From positions 62,001 to 126,000 of the forward strand of contig CAVPWR010000007.1 of assembly GCA_963709555.1 (NCBI GenBank): a stretch of DNA of 64,000 nt. The letters are read 5' to 3'. The notes under the pieces are model-generated. The model was not told where the DNA came from, ran no database searches, and worked only from the letters and a program-made list of their open reading frames with translations. The position numbers and the translations under genes are program-made. Positions 46,727 through 57,019 of the stretch are shown here, in pieces. Each line of letters opens with the position of its first letter. Within the stretch, counting starts at the first letter, position 1. The stretch is from Sulfurisoma sp963709555 (GTDB lineage: Bacteria > Pseudomonadota > Gammaproteobacteria > Burkholderiales > Rhodocyclaceae).

Positions 46727-47357
46727 ATGAAGCACATGACAACCCTGGCGGCGGTCCTGGCGATCGCAGGTACGATGGCGGCGGCCGGCACGACATTTGC
46801 CGCGAGCAGCAGCAAGTCCTCGAGTTCGTCGAGCAAGTCGTCCACTTCCCCGTCGGCGGACAAGACGGACAAGACGACCGCCGGGAAGAAGTCCGGCGGC
46901 ATCGAAATCAACGTCACCAGCGGCGGCTCTTCCGGTTCCAGCACCGCGGCGACTGCCGCGGTGGCCGGCGCTGCCGGTGCCGTGGCCGGCAGCGCCGCTG
47001 CGGCCGCCATGAAGGCGCCCGCCGGCGGACCCAAGCTTACCCCCGAGGAAGAGGCAAAGCGGGGCAAAAAGCAGGATGCCGAGGATGAAGCGCAAGGCGC
47101 AAGCCGATGCCGAGCGCAAGGCCGCCCAGACCCAGGCCGAGCAGCAGAAGCAGAGCATGATCGACATCGCCGAAGCCGAGGAGGCAAAGCGCAAGCTGGC
47201 CGAGCAGCAGGAAGCGCGGCGGCTGGCGGCGCTGGAGAAGGAAAAATTGCGCAAGCAACGTCAGGCGGCATGGGAGGCCCGTTGCGTCATCAAACCGGCG
47301 ATGAGCGACGAGGAAATCGAAATCTGCCGCGAGGTGCGGACCAAGCCGGCACCCTGA
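46727..47357 (+). CDS. Secreted protein with Ser/Lys-rich and coiled-coil regions (one frameshift)
   Basis: About 210 residues when reconstructed; family not recognised. Signal peptide MKHMTTLAAVLAIAGTMAAAGTTFAA, then a Ser/Lys low-complexity stretch, a Gly/Ala-rich stretch, and a charged coiled coil (AEAEEAKRKLAEQQEARRLAALEKEK) ending in a short conserved-looking piece with two Cys (ARCVIKPAMSDEEIEICREVR). An extra base near 47087 breaks the coiled coil; removing it joins AED to KRKAQADAERK. Related at both ends to the next gene. Probably periplasmic; role unknown. Confidence 0.68.
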
Positions 47358-47381
47358 ATTGTCGGAATGGAGGGCAAGCCG

Positions 47382-47771
47382 ATGAAGGGGATGACTGCAT
47401 TCGCAGCAATTCTGGCAATCGCGGGAACCACCGTCATTACCGCCGGGGCTTTCGCCCGCGACGGTGGACGATCCCTGCGTGACACGGACGAATCCCCTCC
47501 CGCCACGGCGGCGGGCGGAGCCGCGGCGAAGGCGGGTGCAATCACCGGGGGTCCGGAGAACAGGCCTGACACCGGGCGCCAGCTCTCCCCCGAAGAAGCA
47601 GTCTTGCTCCGCAACAGGAGGGCATCGGGAGACAGCAGCGTTCCGGGTGCAGACCCGGCAGAACCGCAAGAACCGGAGACGCCTCCGACTACAGCACCCG
47701 CACCTGCTTCCGCACCTGCACCAATACCCGCTCCCGCACCCAAACCGGCACCGGCACCCGTTTTGCATTAG
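47382..47771 (+). CDS. Secreted Pro/Ala-rich protein, paralog of the preceding gene
   Basis: 129 residues. Its signal peptide (MKGMTAFAAILAIAGTTVITAGAFA) closely resembles that of the gene before, and it ends in PAPAP repeats. ATG 47382 has GGAGGG seven bases upstream. Past its TAG, two in-frame stops later (47781-47834), the DNA still encodes SGEVIAIRHEVRMESAP, 39 of 54 bases identical to the 3' end of the preceding gene, so the original reading frame was longer and has been truncated. Confidence 0.65.
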   Translation: MKGMTAFAAILAIAGTTVITAGAFARDGGRSLRDTDESPPATAAGGAAAKAGAITGGPENRPDTGRQLSPEEAVLLRNRRASGDSSVPGADPAEPQEPETPPTTAPAPASAPAPIPAPAPKPAPAPVLH

Positions 47772-47780
47772 GGCATATAA

Positions 47781-47834
47781 AGCGGCGAAGTAATTGCGAT
47801 CCGCCATGAAGTGCGGATGGAGTCCGCACCCTGA
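47781..47834 (+). pseudogene. Remnant 3' end of the second secreted paralog
   Basis: 54 bases, in frame with the 47382 gene but beyond its TAG (47769) and a TAA (47778), ending in TGA. It aligns without gaps to 47304-47357 at 39 of 54 positions; nine of 17 residues agree. It also contains a perfect hairpin GTGCGGA/TCCGCAC (47811-47829). Confidence 0.6.
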
Positions 47835-47852
47835 ATCGGGTCGCTTTGTAGC

Positions 47853-48203
47853 TCAGCCGCGCGAGCGCTCGATCTGCACGCCGACGCGGCGCACGCCCTT
47901 GGCGATGCCGACCTTGGCGATGGAAATCTTGATCCAGGGCGCGCGAAACTCGTCGAGCATCAGCCCGATCACGTATTCCCCGAGGGTTTCGAGCAGGTTG
48001 AAATGGCGCGCGGCCAGTTCGGCGCGGACGCGGGCGATCACCACCGCGTAGTCGATGGTCTTGGCGATGTCGTCGTCGCGCGCGGCCTCGTCGGGCACAC
48101 CGAAAGTCAGGGAGATTTCCAGCGTCTGCGGCGCGGCGCGCTCTCGCGGGTAGATGCCGACGTGCGCCTCGACGCGCATGTCGTCGATGAAGATGAAGTC
48201 CAT
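47853..48203 (-). CDS. folB: Dihydroneopterin aldolase
   Basis: Cleaves dihydroneopterin in folate synthesis. 116 residues, typical length. It begins MDFIFIDDMRVEAHVGIYPRER (family start with the conserved Glu/Tyr region) and contains TIDYAVVIARVR and LLETLGEYVIGLML. GGAGG lies four bases after the element arm and shortly before the ATG, inside repeat hairpin copy C. Divergent from plsY; folA is elsewhere in the window. Confidence 0.94.
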   Translation of the reverse strand: MDFIFIDDMRVEAHVGIYPRERAAPQTLEISLTFGVPDEAARDDDIAKTIDYAVVIARVRAELAARHFNLLETLGEYVIGLMLDEFRAPWIKISIAKVGIAKGVRRVGVQIERSRG

Positions 48204-48235
48204 TACGCCTCCGCTGGGCCGCCCCGAGGAGGCGT
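48204..48235 (-). promoter_or_regulatory. Ribosome-binding-site hairpin of folB (copy C)
   Basis: On the minus strand: arms ACGCCTCC (48235-48228) and GGAGGCGT (48212-48205), perfect over eight bases, around TCGGGGCGGCCCAGC. The start codon follows one base later, so the Shine-Dalgarno GGAGG is fully inside the stem. A smaller hairpin GCCGC/GCGGC (48266-48254) lies just upstream, as in the other copies. Confidence 0.6.
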
Positions 48236-48279
48236 GAAGTGAACGACACGGAAGCCGCGCAGCGGCTGAACCAGAGTCA

Positions 48280-48300
48280 CCCCTTTCCTGCGGGAAGGGG
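48280..48300. repeat. Nine-base hairpin, related to 31082-31101
   Basis: Arms CCCCTTTCC and GGGAAGGGG with a TGC loop (one G-U pair). Followed by CTGGGGG, as the copy at 31082 is preceded by CCCCCAG, so both belong to one small hairpin repeat type in opposite orientations. Lies in the folB-plsY spacer. Confidence 0.45.
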
Positions 48301-48363
48301 CTGGGGGAAGGGGTGTCATGGTGACCGTTCGTTTAGAATTCAACGCATTCTAGGGATTCCGTC

Positions 48364-48957
48364 ATGAACGCGCTCATTTTTGCCGCACTCGGCTACCTTC
48401 TCGGCTCGCTGCCCTTCGCCGTGATAGTTTCCAAGGCCTTCGGTCTGGCCGATCCGCGCACCTTCGGCTCGGGCAACCCCGGCGCCACCAACGTGCTGCG
48501 CAGCGGCAACAAGCTCGCCGCGCTGCTGACGCTGCTCGGCGACGCCGCCAAGGGCTGGCTGGCGATGTGGCTCGCCAACCTGCTCGGCGCCGACGCCACC
48601 ACTGCGGCCCTGGCCGGCGTGGCGGCCTTCCTCGGCCACGTCTTCCCGGTCTTCCTCAAGTTCAAGGGTGGCAAGGGCGTGGCCACGGCGCTGGGCGTTC
48701 TGATCGGCCTCGACGGCCTGCTCGCCGCGCTGGTGGCCGTGACCTGGCTGGCCGTCGCCTTCGTCAGCCGCTATTCATCGCTCGCCGCCATCGCCGCCGC
48801 CTGCGTGGCGCCCACGCTGGCGCTGGAGAAGTTCGGTATCGGGACGATCAGCACGGCCGTCGCGTTCATGTGCCTGCTGCTGCTCTGGCGCCACCGCTCC
48901 AACATCGCCAACCTCGCCGCCGGCACCGAGGGCGGCATCGGCCGCAAGAAGACTTAG
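48364..48957 (+). CDS. plsY: Acyl-phosphate:glycerol-3-phosphate acyltransferase
   Basis: Inner-membrane enzyme that makes lysophosphatidate from acyl phosphate in phospholipid synthesis. 197 residues with about five helices and the three family motifs: GSLPFAVIVSKAFGLADPRTFGSGNPGATNV, GHVFPVFLKFKGGKGVATALG, and the later loop. The acyl-phosphate donor is normally made by PlsX, not in the window. An inverted pair TAGAAT/ATTCTA (48334-48352) lies just upstream. Converges with tsaD, overlapping it by four bases. Confidence 0.94.
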   Translation: MNALIFAALGYLLGSLPFAVIVSKAFGLADPRTFGSGNPGATNVLRSGNKLAALLTLLGDAAKGWLAMWLANLLGADATTAALAGVAAFLGHVFPVFLKFKGGKGVATALGVLIGLDGLLAALVAVTWLAVAFVSRYSSLAAIAAACVAPTLALEKFGIGTISTAVAFMCLLLLWRHRSNIANLAAGTEGGIGRKKT

Positions 48958-49979
48958 AGCAGGTCCTGCAAGGGCCAGCGCGGCCGCACCGCGAAGGCAC
49001 CGCCACCTTGCAGCCGCTCGCCCTGCAGCAGGCGTTGCGCGCCACAGAAGGCGATCATCGCACCGTTGTCGGTGCACAATTCCAGCTCGGGATAGAACAC
49101 GCGAATGCCGTGGCGCGCCGCCGACTCGTCGAGGCGCGCGCGCAGCCGGCGATTGGCGCCGACCCCGCCGGCGACGACCAGCGTGGAAAGTCGGCGCTGG
49201 CGGCACGCCGCTACGGCCTTGGTCGCCAGCACCTCGGTCACCGCTTCCTGGAATTCGGCAGCGAGGTCGGCGCGATCCTGTTCCGACATTTCGCGCTCGC
49301 GCGCCGCGGTCAGCACGGCGGTCTTGAGGCCCGAGAAGCTGAACATGAGATCGCCGCTGTTCAGCATCGGCCGCGGCAGCTTGAAGCGGGGCGCTTTTGC
49401 GTTAATGGTTCCGGACTCCGCCAGCTGCGCCAGCGCCGGCCCGCCGGGGTAGCCGAGCCCGAGCAGCTTGGCGGTCTTGTCGAAGGCCTCGCCGGCGGCG
49501 TCGTCTAGGGATTCGCCGAGCAGTTCGTAGGCGCCGACGCGCGTGACGTGCATCAGCTGGGTATGGCCGCCGGAAACCAGCAGGGCGATGAAGGGAAAGG
49601 CAGGCGGGGCCGAAGCCAGCAGCGGCGACAGCAGGTGGCCCTCGAGGTGGTGCACCGGCAGGGCGGGAATTCCCAGCGCCAGCGCCAGCGACTCGGCGAA
49701 GCTGGCCCCCACCAGCAGCGCCCCGGCCAGGCCCGGCCCCGCCGTGTAGGCGATGGCGTCGATGTCTTCCTTGCCGACTGCCGCCTGGGTGAGGACCGTG
49801 CGCAACAGGGGAACGAGCCGCCGGATATGGTCGCGCGAGGCCAGTTCGGGCACGACGCCGCCGTATTCCTCGTGCATCGCCACCTGCGAATGCACGGCAT
49901 GGGCCAGCAGGCCGCGCTCCGTGTCGTAGAGCGCGATGCCGGTTTCGTCGCAGGAGGACTCGATGCCGAGGGTGAGCAT
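48954..49979 (-). CDS. tsaD: tRNA threonylcarbamoyladenosine transferase TsaD
   Basis: Forms t6A37 in ANN-decoding tRNAs with TsaB/E and TsaC. 341 residues of the ASKHA fold: MLTLGIESSCDETGIALYD, the metal-binding HHLEGHLLSPLL, LLVSGGHTQL, and VVAGGVGANRRLRARL. Intact. The residues CRQRRLST are encoded by copy 7 of the 20-base motif. Divergent from rpsU, the usual arrangement in proteobacteria. Confidence 0.96.
   Translation of the reverse strand: MLTLGIESSCDETGIALYDTERGLLAHAVHSQVAMHEEYGGVVPELASRDHIRRLVPLLRTVLTQAAVGKEDIDAIAYTAGPGLAGALLVGASFAESLALALGIPALPVHHLEGHLLSPLLASAPPAFPFIALLVSGGHTQLMHVTRVGAYELLGESLDDAAGEAFDKTAKLLGLGYPGGPALAQLAESGTINAKAPRFKLPRPMLNSGDLMFSFSGLKTAVLTAAREREMSEQDRADLAAEFQEAVTEVLATKAVAACRQRRLSTLVVAGGVGANRRLRARLDESAARHGIRVFYPELELCTDNGAMIAFCGAQRLLQGERLQGGGAFAVRPRWPLQDLL
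49187..49206 (-). repeat. 20-base dispersed motif, copy 7 (19/20)
   Basis: On the minus strand GTGCCGCCAGCGCCGACTTT, one mismatch to the consensus, inside tsaD and read CRQRRLS. Confidence 0.82.
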
Positions 49980-49996
49980 GGGGCGGCAATTCTACT

Positions 49997-50024
49997 TTGA
50001 CAAACCCGCGAAAACCGCTAGAAT
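49997..50024 (+). promoter_or_regulatory. Sigma-70 promoter of rpsU
   Basis: A perfect -35 TTGACA (49997-50002), 16-base spacer and -10 TAGAAT (50019-50024), about 40 bases before the rpsU ATG. The best promoter match in the window; it likely drives the rpsU-yqeY-dnaG run. Confidence 0.75.
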
Positions 50025-50063
50025 GCGCCCCTTTTACGCCTCAACCACCTAGGGAAGCACGCA

Positions 50064-50276
50064 ATGCCCGGTATTCGCCTCAAGGAAAACGAGCCTTTCG
50101 AAGTTGCCATCCGCCGCTTCAAGCGCACCATTGAAAAAGCTGGCACGTTGCCCGAGCTGCGCTCGCGCGAGTTCTACGAAAAGCCCACCTCCGAGCGCAA
50201 GCGCAAGCTGGCCGCCGCCGTGAAGCGCCATCACAAGCGCATCCGCAGCCAGCAACTGCCGCAGAAGCTCTACTAA
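50064..50276 (+). CDS. rpsU: 30S ribosomal protein bS21
   Basis: 70 residues, very basic, starting MPGIRLKENEPFEVAIRRFKR and ending in a Lys/Arg-rich tail (KRKLAAAVKRHHKRIRSQQ). bS21 binds the 3' end region of 16S rRNA on the small subunit and aids initiation. A strong promoter lies upstream and a terminator downstream, so short rpsU-only transcripts are expected besides read-through into yqeY-dnaG-rpoD. Confidence 0.96.
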   Translation: MPGIRLKENEPFEVAIRRFKRTIEKAGTLPELRSREFYEKPTSERKRKLAAAVKRHHKRIRSQQLPQKLY

Positions 50277-50301
50277 GCTTCCATCACCGAATAATGACGG
50301 G

Positions 50302-50322
50302 ACCGCCTTCGGGCGGTTTTGT
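50302..50322 (+). terminator. Rho-independent terminator after rpsU
   Basis: Arms ACCGCC (50302-50307) and GGCGGT (50312-50317) around a stable TTCG tetraloop, then TTTTG. Sits 26 bases past the rpsU stop. Confidence 0.85.
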
Positions 50323-50324
50323 CG

Positions 50325-50396
50325 TTTCGGCGCCGGGCCGCCCCAAGGCGAAATGCCGCCCCCTGTGGGGGCAGCGAACGCAGTGAGCGTGGGGGC
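50325..50396 (-). repeat. Two-hairpin element, copy D (no gene start attached)
   Basis: On the minus strand: conserved AGCGAACG/GTGAGCG region complement, hairpin GCCCCC/GGGGGC (50372-50358), then arms TTTCGCC (50353-50347) and GCCGAAA (50331-50325, one mismatch) around the loop TTGGGGCGGCCCGGC. No gene starts downstream on that strand; it lies in the rpsU-yqeY spacer, behind the rpsU terminator. Confidence 0.55.
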
Positions 50397-50429
50397 TCGA
50401 CAGATTGCCGCACCTACGAGGATCGAACC

Positions 50430-50879
50430 ATGTCGCTGAAAATCCGCATCAACGAAGACATGAAAACCGCGATGAAGGCCAGGGAGACGACGCGCCTGGC
50501 GGCGATCCGGCTGCTGATGGCGGCGATGAAGCAGAAGGAAGTGGATGAGCGCATCGAGCTCGACGACGCCGGCGTGATCGGCGTCATCGAGAAAATGCTC
50601 AAGCAGCGCAAGGACTCGATCACCCAGTACGAGGCCGCCAAACGCCAGGATCTGGCCGATGTCGAGAAGTTCGAGATCGAGGTGCTGACGGCCTACATGC
50701 CTCAGGCGCTGGGCGCCGCCGAAATCGAGGCCATCGTCGCCAGGGCCGTGGCCGACTCCGGCGCCAAGGTCCCGGCCGACATGGGCAAGGTGATCGCCCT
50801 GGTCAAGCCGCAGGTCGCCGGCCGCGCCGACATGGGCGAAGTCTCGAAACTGGTCAAGGCAAAACTCACTCCGGCATAA
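50430..50879 (+). CDS. yqeY: GatB/YqeY domain-containing protein
   Basis: 149 residues, almost wholly the GatB/YqeY tail domain: MSLKIRINEDMKTAMKARETTRLAAIRLLMAAMKQKEVDERI and VEKFEIEVLTAYMPQALG. The domain is thought to bind tRNA in GatB; the free-standing protein's role is not settled. The rpsU-yqeY-dnaG order is conserved in many proteobacteria. dnaG starts seven bases after its stop. Confidence 0.92.
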   Translation: MSLKIRINEDMKTAMKARETTRLAAIRLLMAAMKQKEVDERIELDDAGVIGVIEKMLKQRKDSITQYEAAKRQDLADVEKFEIEVLTAYMPQALGAAEIEAIVARAVADSGAKVPADMGKVIALVKPQVAGRADMGEVSKLVKAKLTPA

Positions 50880-50886
50880 TCCCGGG

Positions 50887-52675
50887 GTGATCCCCGAGTC
50901 ATTCATCCAGGAGTTGCTCACCCGCGTCGACATCGTCGACGTGATCGAGCGCTACCTGCCGCTCAAGAAGGCCGGCGCCAACTACCAGGCCTGCTGCCCC
51001 TTCCACTCGGAAAAAACACCCTCCTTCAGCGTCAGCCCGTCCAAGCAGTTCTACCACTGCTTCGGCTGCGGCGCCCACGGCAGCGCCATCGGCTTCGTCA
51101 TGCAGTACGCCGGGCTGGGTTTCATCGACGCCGTCGAGGAACTCGCCCATTCGGCCGGCATGCAGGTGCCGCGCGTCGTCACGCAAAATATTGCAGGAGC
51201 AGAAGAAGAAGGCGCCGCTCACCGAGCTGATGGCACGTGCCATGACCTTCTACCGCGAACAGCTGAAGGCGTCGCCCAAGGCCGTCGACTATCTCAAGGG
51301 CCGCGGCCTCACCGGCGAAATCGCCGCGCGCTTCGGCCTCGGCTACGCACCGGACGAGTGGCAGGGGCTGGAACGGGTTTTCCCCGACTACAAGGACCCC
51401 GCCCTGGTCGAATGCGGCCTGGTCATCGAGAACGAGCAGGGGCGGCGCTATGACAGGTTTCGGGATCGCATCATGTTCCCCATCCTCGACCAGCGCGGCA
51501 ACGTGATCGGCTTCGGCGGCCGCGTGATCGGCGATGGCGAACCGAAGTACCTGAATTCGCCCGAAACGCCGCTGTTCGAGAAGGGCCGCGAGCTCTACGG
51601 CCTGCCGCAGGCGCGCCAGGCCATCCGCGACAGCGACACGGTGATCGTGGTCGAGGGCTACATGGATGTCGTCGCGCTGGCGCAGCACGGCATCGGCAAC
51701 GCGGTGGCGACGCTGGGCACCGCCACCACGCCCAATCATGTGCACAAGCTGCTGCGCCAGGCAGCGAAGGTGGTGTTCTGTTTCGACGGCGACCGCGCCG
51801 GGCGCAAGGCCGCCTGGCGCGCGCTCGAGGCCAGCCTCGAACAGCTCGCCGACGACAAGATGGTCGGCTTCCTCTTCCTGCCGCCCGAGCACGACCCCGA
51901 CAGTTTCGTGCGCGAGCGTGGCGCGGACGAGTTCCGCCGCCTCGCTGCCCACCCGACGACCCTGACCGAATTCCTGCTGCGCGAGCTTGCCTCGCATGCG
52001 GACCTGGCCACCGCCGAGGGCCGCGCCCACCTGGTGCATGAAGCCAAGCCCATGCTGCAGCGCCTGGCTGCACCGATACTGCGCGTGCAGCTGACCAAGG
52101 CGCTGGCCGAGGCGGCGGCGCTGACGCAGGCCGAGGTCGAGGCCGAATGCGGCATCAAGCCGCTGGCGCGCGGCCGTCCGCCCCCGCCCAGGCCGAGGGG
52201 CCGCGCACCGGCGCGCCAACTCGATCACCAGTTGCTGGAACTGGTGATTCGCCGGCCCGAGCGCGCTGCCCGCCTTCCCATGCCACAGATCACCGCCGAC
52301 ACGCCCGAGGGTCTGGCCTTGCACGCCATCGCTGCGGCCTTCGAGCACGGCGAGCTTCCCGCCGGCGGCGTCGGCCTGCTGCTCGAGCATTTTCGCGGCA
52401 GCCCGCACGAGGCGGTGATCGGCACGCAGGCGGCGGCACTGGCGGAGGATGTCGACGAGGGCGCGCTCGAGGCTGTCTTCAACGACACCCTCGACCGGTT
52501 GCGGCAAAGCGGGCTGGCGCAGGAAATCGCCGCCCTCAGCGCCAAGGCGCGCGTGGCCGCACTCAGCCCCGGCGAGCGCGATCGCCTCAAGGAACTGTTG
52601 ACGCGCAAGACACAGGGGAGCAGCGCCAAGGCATCCACTGTCGGCCACAACCGGGAACCCTCGAAAGGGGGCTGA
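50887..52675 (+). CDS. dnaG: DNA primase (one frameshift)
   Basis: Makes RNA primers at the replication fork. About 595 residues when reconstructed: CHC2 zinc domain (CPFHSEKTPSFSVSPSKQFYHCFGCG), TOPRIM core with FGGRVIGDGEPKYLNSPET, VVVEGYMDVVAL and CFDGDRAGRKAAWRA, and a C-terminal helicase-binding domain. An extra base near 51187, in an A-run within CGCAAAATATTG, shifts the frame between the zinc and TOPRIM domains. GTG start at 50887. The zinc domain and TOPRIM core are each intact, so function is expected if the shift is an error. Confidence 0.93.
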
Positions 52676-52683
52676 TTTTGCTA

Positions 52684-52689
52684 TATAAT
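52684..52689 (+). promoter_or_regulatory. Candidate -10 element of rpoD
   Basis: Perfect TATAAT in an AT-rich island (TATATAATTTAACG) just after the dnaG stop; a weak -35 TCGAAA lies 17 bases upstream. It would give rpoD its own promoter, about 95 bases before its ATG. Confidence 0.5.
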
Positions 52690-52786
52690 TTAACGTTTTC
52701 TCCCAAAAACCCCTCGGACCGGACCCGGTAGCGTCGAAGACGCCGCGCCGGGAGCACGCGAGAGCCGCCCGACGTTGAGGAAAGAC

Positions 52787-54967
<2,181 letters not shown>

Positions 54968-55023
54968 GTTCAAAACTCGGCGCGGGCGTGACGCCAAGTT
55001 AACACGGTCACGCCCGTGCTGAG

Positions 55024-55106
55024 AAAATCGCACACAGCGCGAAGACGAGCCGAAGGCAGTACGAGTAGTACGACGAGGCGAAGTTGACAAAGCTGTGTGC
55101 GATTTT
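55024..55106 (+). repeat. 83-base inverted-repeat element before the tRNA
   Basis: Perfect 15-base arms AAAATCGCACACAGC (55024-55038) and GCTGTGTGCGATTTT (55092-55106); the right arm ends exactly at the base before the tRNA. Inside are near-direct repeats GACGAGCCGAAG (55044-55055) and GACGAGGCGAAG (55072-55083), and GTAC-GAGTA-GTAC (55059-55071). Possibly the rpoD terminator or a member of a dispersed repeat family. Confidence 0.7.
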
Positions 55107-55183
55107 GGGCCTGTAGCTCAGTCGGTTAGAGCAGAGGACTCATAATCCTTTGGTCGTGGGTTCGAGTCCCACCGGGCCCACCA
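55107..55183 (+). tRNA. tRNA with CAT anticodon (Ile2 or elongator Met)
   Basis: 77 bases with encoded CCA: acceptor stem GGGCCTG/CGGGCCC (one G-T pair), D-arm GTAGCTCAGTCGG, anticodon loop CTCATAA with anticodon CAT, T-arm GGGTTCGAGTCCC. The variable region TTTGGTCG resembles E. coli ileX, favouring tRNA-Ile2 (C34 later changed to lysidine by TilS), but elongator Met cannot be excluded by eye. Confidence 0.95.
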
Positions 55184-55263
55184 ACATGATCAAGGGGTTG
55201 CAGTCAGTTGACCGCAACCCCTTTCCTTTTTCCTGGAACGGCCGGATTAATCAATTTTTCTCG

Positions 55264-56094
55264 ATGCCCCTTCAGGATCTCATACGCCCGAGTACAAAAC
55301 CGTCGCTCAGTTGGGCCATTGCGGTTTCATTGATACTCCATGGGGTGGTCCTGTTTTTTTCACGGCAGCCGCCCCTGACCCCGGACCGGCCGGCAAAGCG
55401 TCTTGAAGCCACTTTGGCGCCACGCCCAAGTACGCCGCTTGCGGCCATGCCACCGGCCACAGCCCCTGCCGAGGTTGCGCCCGCCAAGCGGCAAAGCATC
55501 AAGAAGCTGCTGGCCCCGGGAAAGTCGAAGGAGAAGCTTGCGGAGTCACCCGCCCCGACGTGGTCGAAGGCGGAACGGGAGGACATGAACAAGTTTCTCC
55601 GCGAACTGGACGACCAGGCCAGGGCCGGCCCGGACCTGGCGCAGCGTTCGCTGGCCATGGCCCGCACCGCCGGTCGGCAACAGGCGCGGCAGGACGACGC
55701 GGATGAGGTGATGCTGGAGCGCCTGCCCAACAGCCCGCCGGTCGATCCTTTCAGCCTGGAAATGTATCTGGACGGGCTGGTGAAGAAACTCAATCGCAGC
55801 GCCGCCTTCGTCAAGAACGAACCCCGGAGCAGGGGGATGAAGGCTGCGGCCGTATTGATCCGTCTCAATCCCAACGGCTCGCTCCAAAGTTTCAAGGTGC
55901 TCAATGCCGCTGATCAGCAGGTTGAAATCGCCTACATCAAGTCCGTCGTCGAGCGGGCCGTACCTTTTTCCTCCTTCCCTGCGGATATTCAGAAATCGGC
56001 GCAGTCACTGGCCATGATCATTTGCATCCTCCCCGCGCATTTGAGCGGCGGCGGTTTCGGTTTCGCCCGAACCCCGGACGGACGCAGGTGCTGA
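55264..56094 (+). CDS. TonB-like energy-transducing protein
   Basis: 276 residues. One N-terminal membrane helix (LSWAIAVSLILHGVVLFFS, with the SxxxH pattern of TonB), a Pro/Ala/Lys-rich periplasmic stretch, a helical middle, and a C-terminal TonB-type domain (AAVLIRLNPNGSLQSFKVLNAADQQVEIAYIKSVVERAVPF). It lacks the classical Pro-Glu/Pro-Lys spacer. No exbB/exbD or receptor gene is near. The start at 55264 begins before the helix; an earlier start would run into the tRNA. Confidence 0.75.
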   Translation: MPLQDLIRPSTKPSLSWAIAVSLILHGVVLFFSRQPPLTPDRPAKRLEATLAPRPSTPLAAMPPATAPAEVAPAKRQSIKKLLAPGKSKEKLAESPAPTWSKAEREDMNKFLRELDDQARAGPDLAQRSLAMARTAGRQQARQDDADEVMLERLPNSPPVDPFSLEMYLDGLVKKLNRSAAFVKNEPRSRGMKAAAVLIRLNPNGSLQSFKVLNAADQQVEIAYIKSVVERAVPFSSFPADIQKSAQSLAMIICILPAHLSGGGFGFARTPDGRRC

Positions 56095-56239
56095 GCGGCG
56101 GTTGGCAAACCCGGTAACAGGAACGGTCATTCACGAATCTGCGTCTTGAGTAACGGCGCGGCCGCCTTGATGGCCTGATAAACTGCAAGTGGTCGGGTCG
56201 GTTGCGTGCCCGCAATCAGCAGCATGGGGGTTAGAGCAA

Positions 56240-56590
56240 ATGGCGGAGCAACTCGCGGTGTTCGACAAGGCGGCGATGATGGAAAACTTCGCTGGCGACG
56301 CCGAACTGTTCGTGCAGATCGCGGAGATATTCCTCGACGACGTACCGACCCAGCTCGCCGACCTGCGGGCGGCCGAGGACTCGGGCGACCTCGTTGCCCT
56401 GCGCGCGGCCGCGCACAAGCTCAAGGGCTCGGTCTCCAGTTTTGCCGCCGAGGATGCCCATGTTGCCGCCAGGAAACTGGAGCAGGCCTGCAAGGACGGC
56501 GACAGCGGCGCCGTGCCCGTCCTCGCCGCCGCCGTGCACGCCCAGACCGCGCGCCTGATCTCCGCCCTGCGCAGCGAGCTCGGACGCTGA
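56240..56590 (+). CDS. Orphan HPt domain protein
   Basis: 116 residues, a four-helix histidine phosphotransfer domain with the phosphoacceptor motif LRAAAHKLKGSVSSFAA. It has no kinase or receiver fused. Two hybrid kinases are encoded in the window (one complete with a C-terminal receiver, one running off the end), so this HPt could relay phosphate for one of them; that is inference. Converges with gloA, ending four bases away. Confidence 0.87.
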   Translation: MAEQLAVFDKAAMMENFAGDAELFVQIAEIFLDDVPTQLADLRAAEDSGDLVALRAAAHKLKGSVSSFAAEDAHVAARKLEQACKDGDSGAVPVLAAAVHAQTARLISALRSELGR

Positions 56591-56594
56591 CCGA

Positions 56595-56981
56595 TCAGCG
56601 CTTGCGCTGGATCAGTTCGACCTTGTAACCGTCGGGATCCTCGACGAAGGCGATGACGGTGCTGCCGTGCTTCATCGGTCCCGCCTCGCGCACCACCTTG
56701 CCGCCCCGCTTTTTGATCTCGTCGCAGGCGGCGTAGGCGTCCTCGACCTCGAGCGCGATGTGGCCGTAGGCCGTGCCCAGTTCGTACTTGGCGACGCCCC
56801 AGTTGTAGGTCAGCTCCAGCACGGCACCGTCGGCTTCGTCCTGGTACCCGACGAAGGCCAGGGTGAATTTGCCATCGGGATAGTCGGTGCGGCGCAGGAC
56901 GCGCATGCCGAGGACTTCGGTGTAGAAGGTGATCGAGCGGTCGAGGTCGCCGACGCGCAGCATGGTGTGGAGAATTCGCAT
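56595..56981 (-). CDS. gloA: Lactoylglutathione lyase (glyoxalase I)
   Basis: Converts the methylglyoxal-glutathione hemithioacetal to lactoylglutathione. 128 residues of the betaalphabetabetabeta fold: MRILHTMLRVGDLDRSITFYTEVLGMRVLRR, LELTYNWGVAKYELGTAYGHIAL and FVEDPDGYKVELIQ, holding the metal ligands His5, Glu, His and Glu. It follows ygjP on the same strand by 38 bases. Confidence 0.95.
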   Translation of the reverse strand: MRILHTMLRVGDLDRSITFYTEVLGMRVLRRTDYPDGKFTLAFVGYQDEADGAVLELTYNWGVAKYELGTAYGHIALEVEDAYAACDEIKKRGGKVVREAGPMKHGSTVIAFVEDPDGYKVELIQRKR

Positions 56982-57019
56982 GGGGGTTCCTTGGACGGGG
57001 CGGTCGCCAGCGGGCTCGC

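Noticed and set aside
47811..47829. Hairpin GTGCGGA/TCCGCAC as a terminator
   Set aside because: No T-run follows on either strand, and the sequence is explained as the decayed tail of a paralog.
47846..47870. tRNA-like TTTGTAGCTCAGCCGCGCGAGCG
   Set aside because: It resembles a D-arm only; there is no T-arm or acceptor stem, and it overlaps the folB 3' end.
51181..51195. Programmed frameshift in dnaG at the A-run
   Set aside because: No recognised slippery heptamer with stimulatory hairpin, and many other genes in the window show comparable shifts, so an error is more likely.
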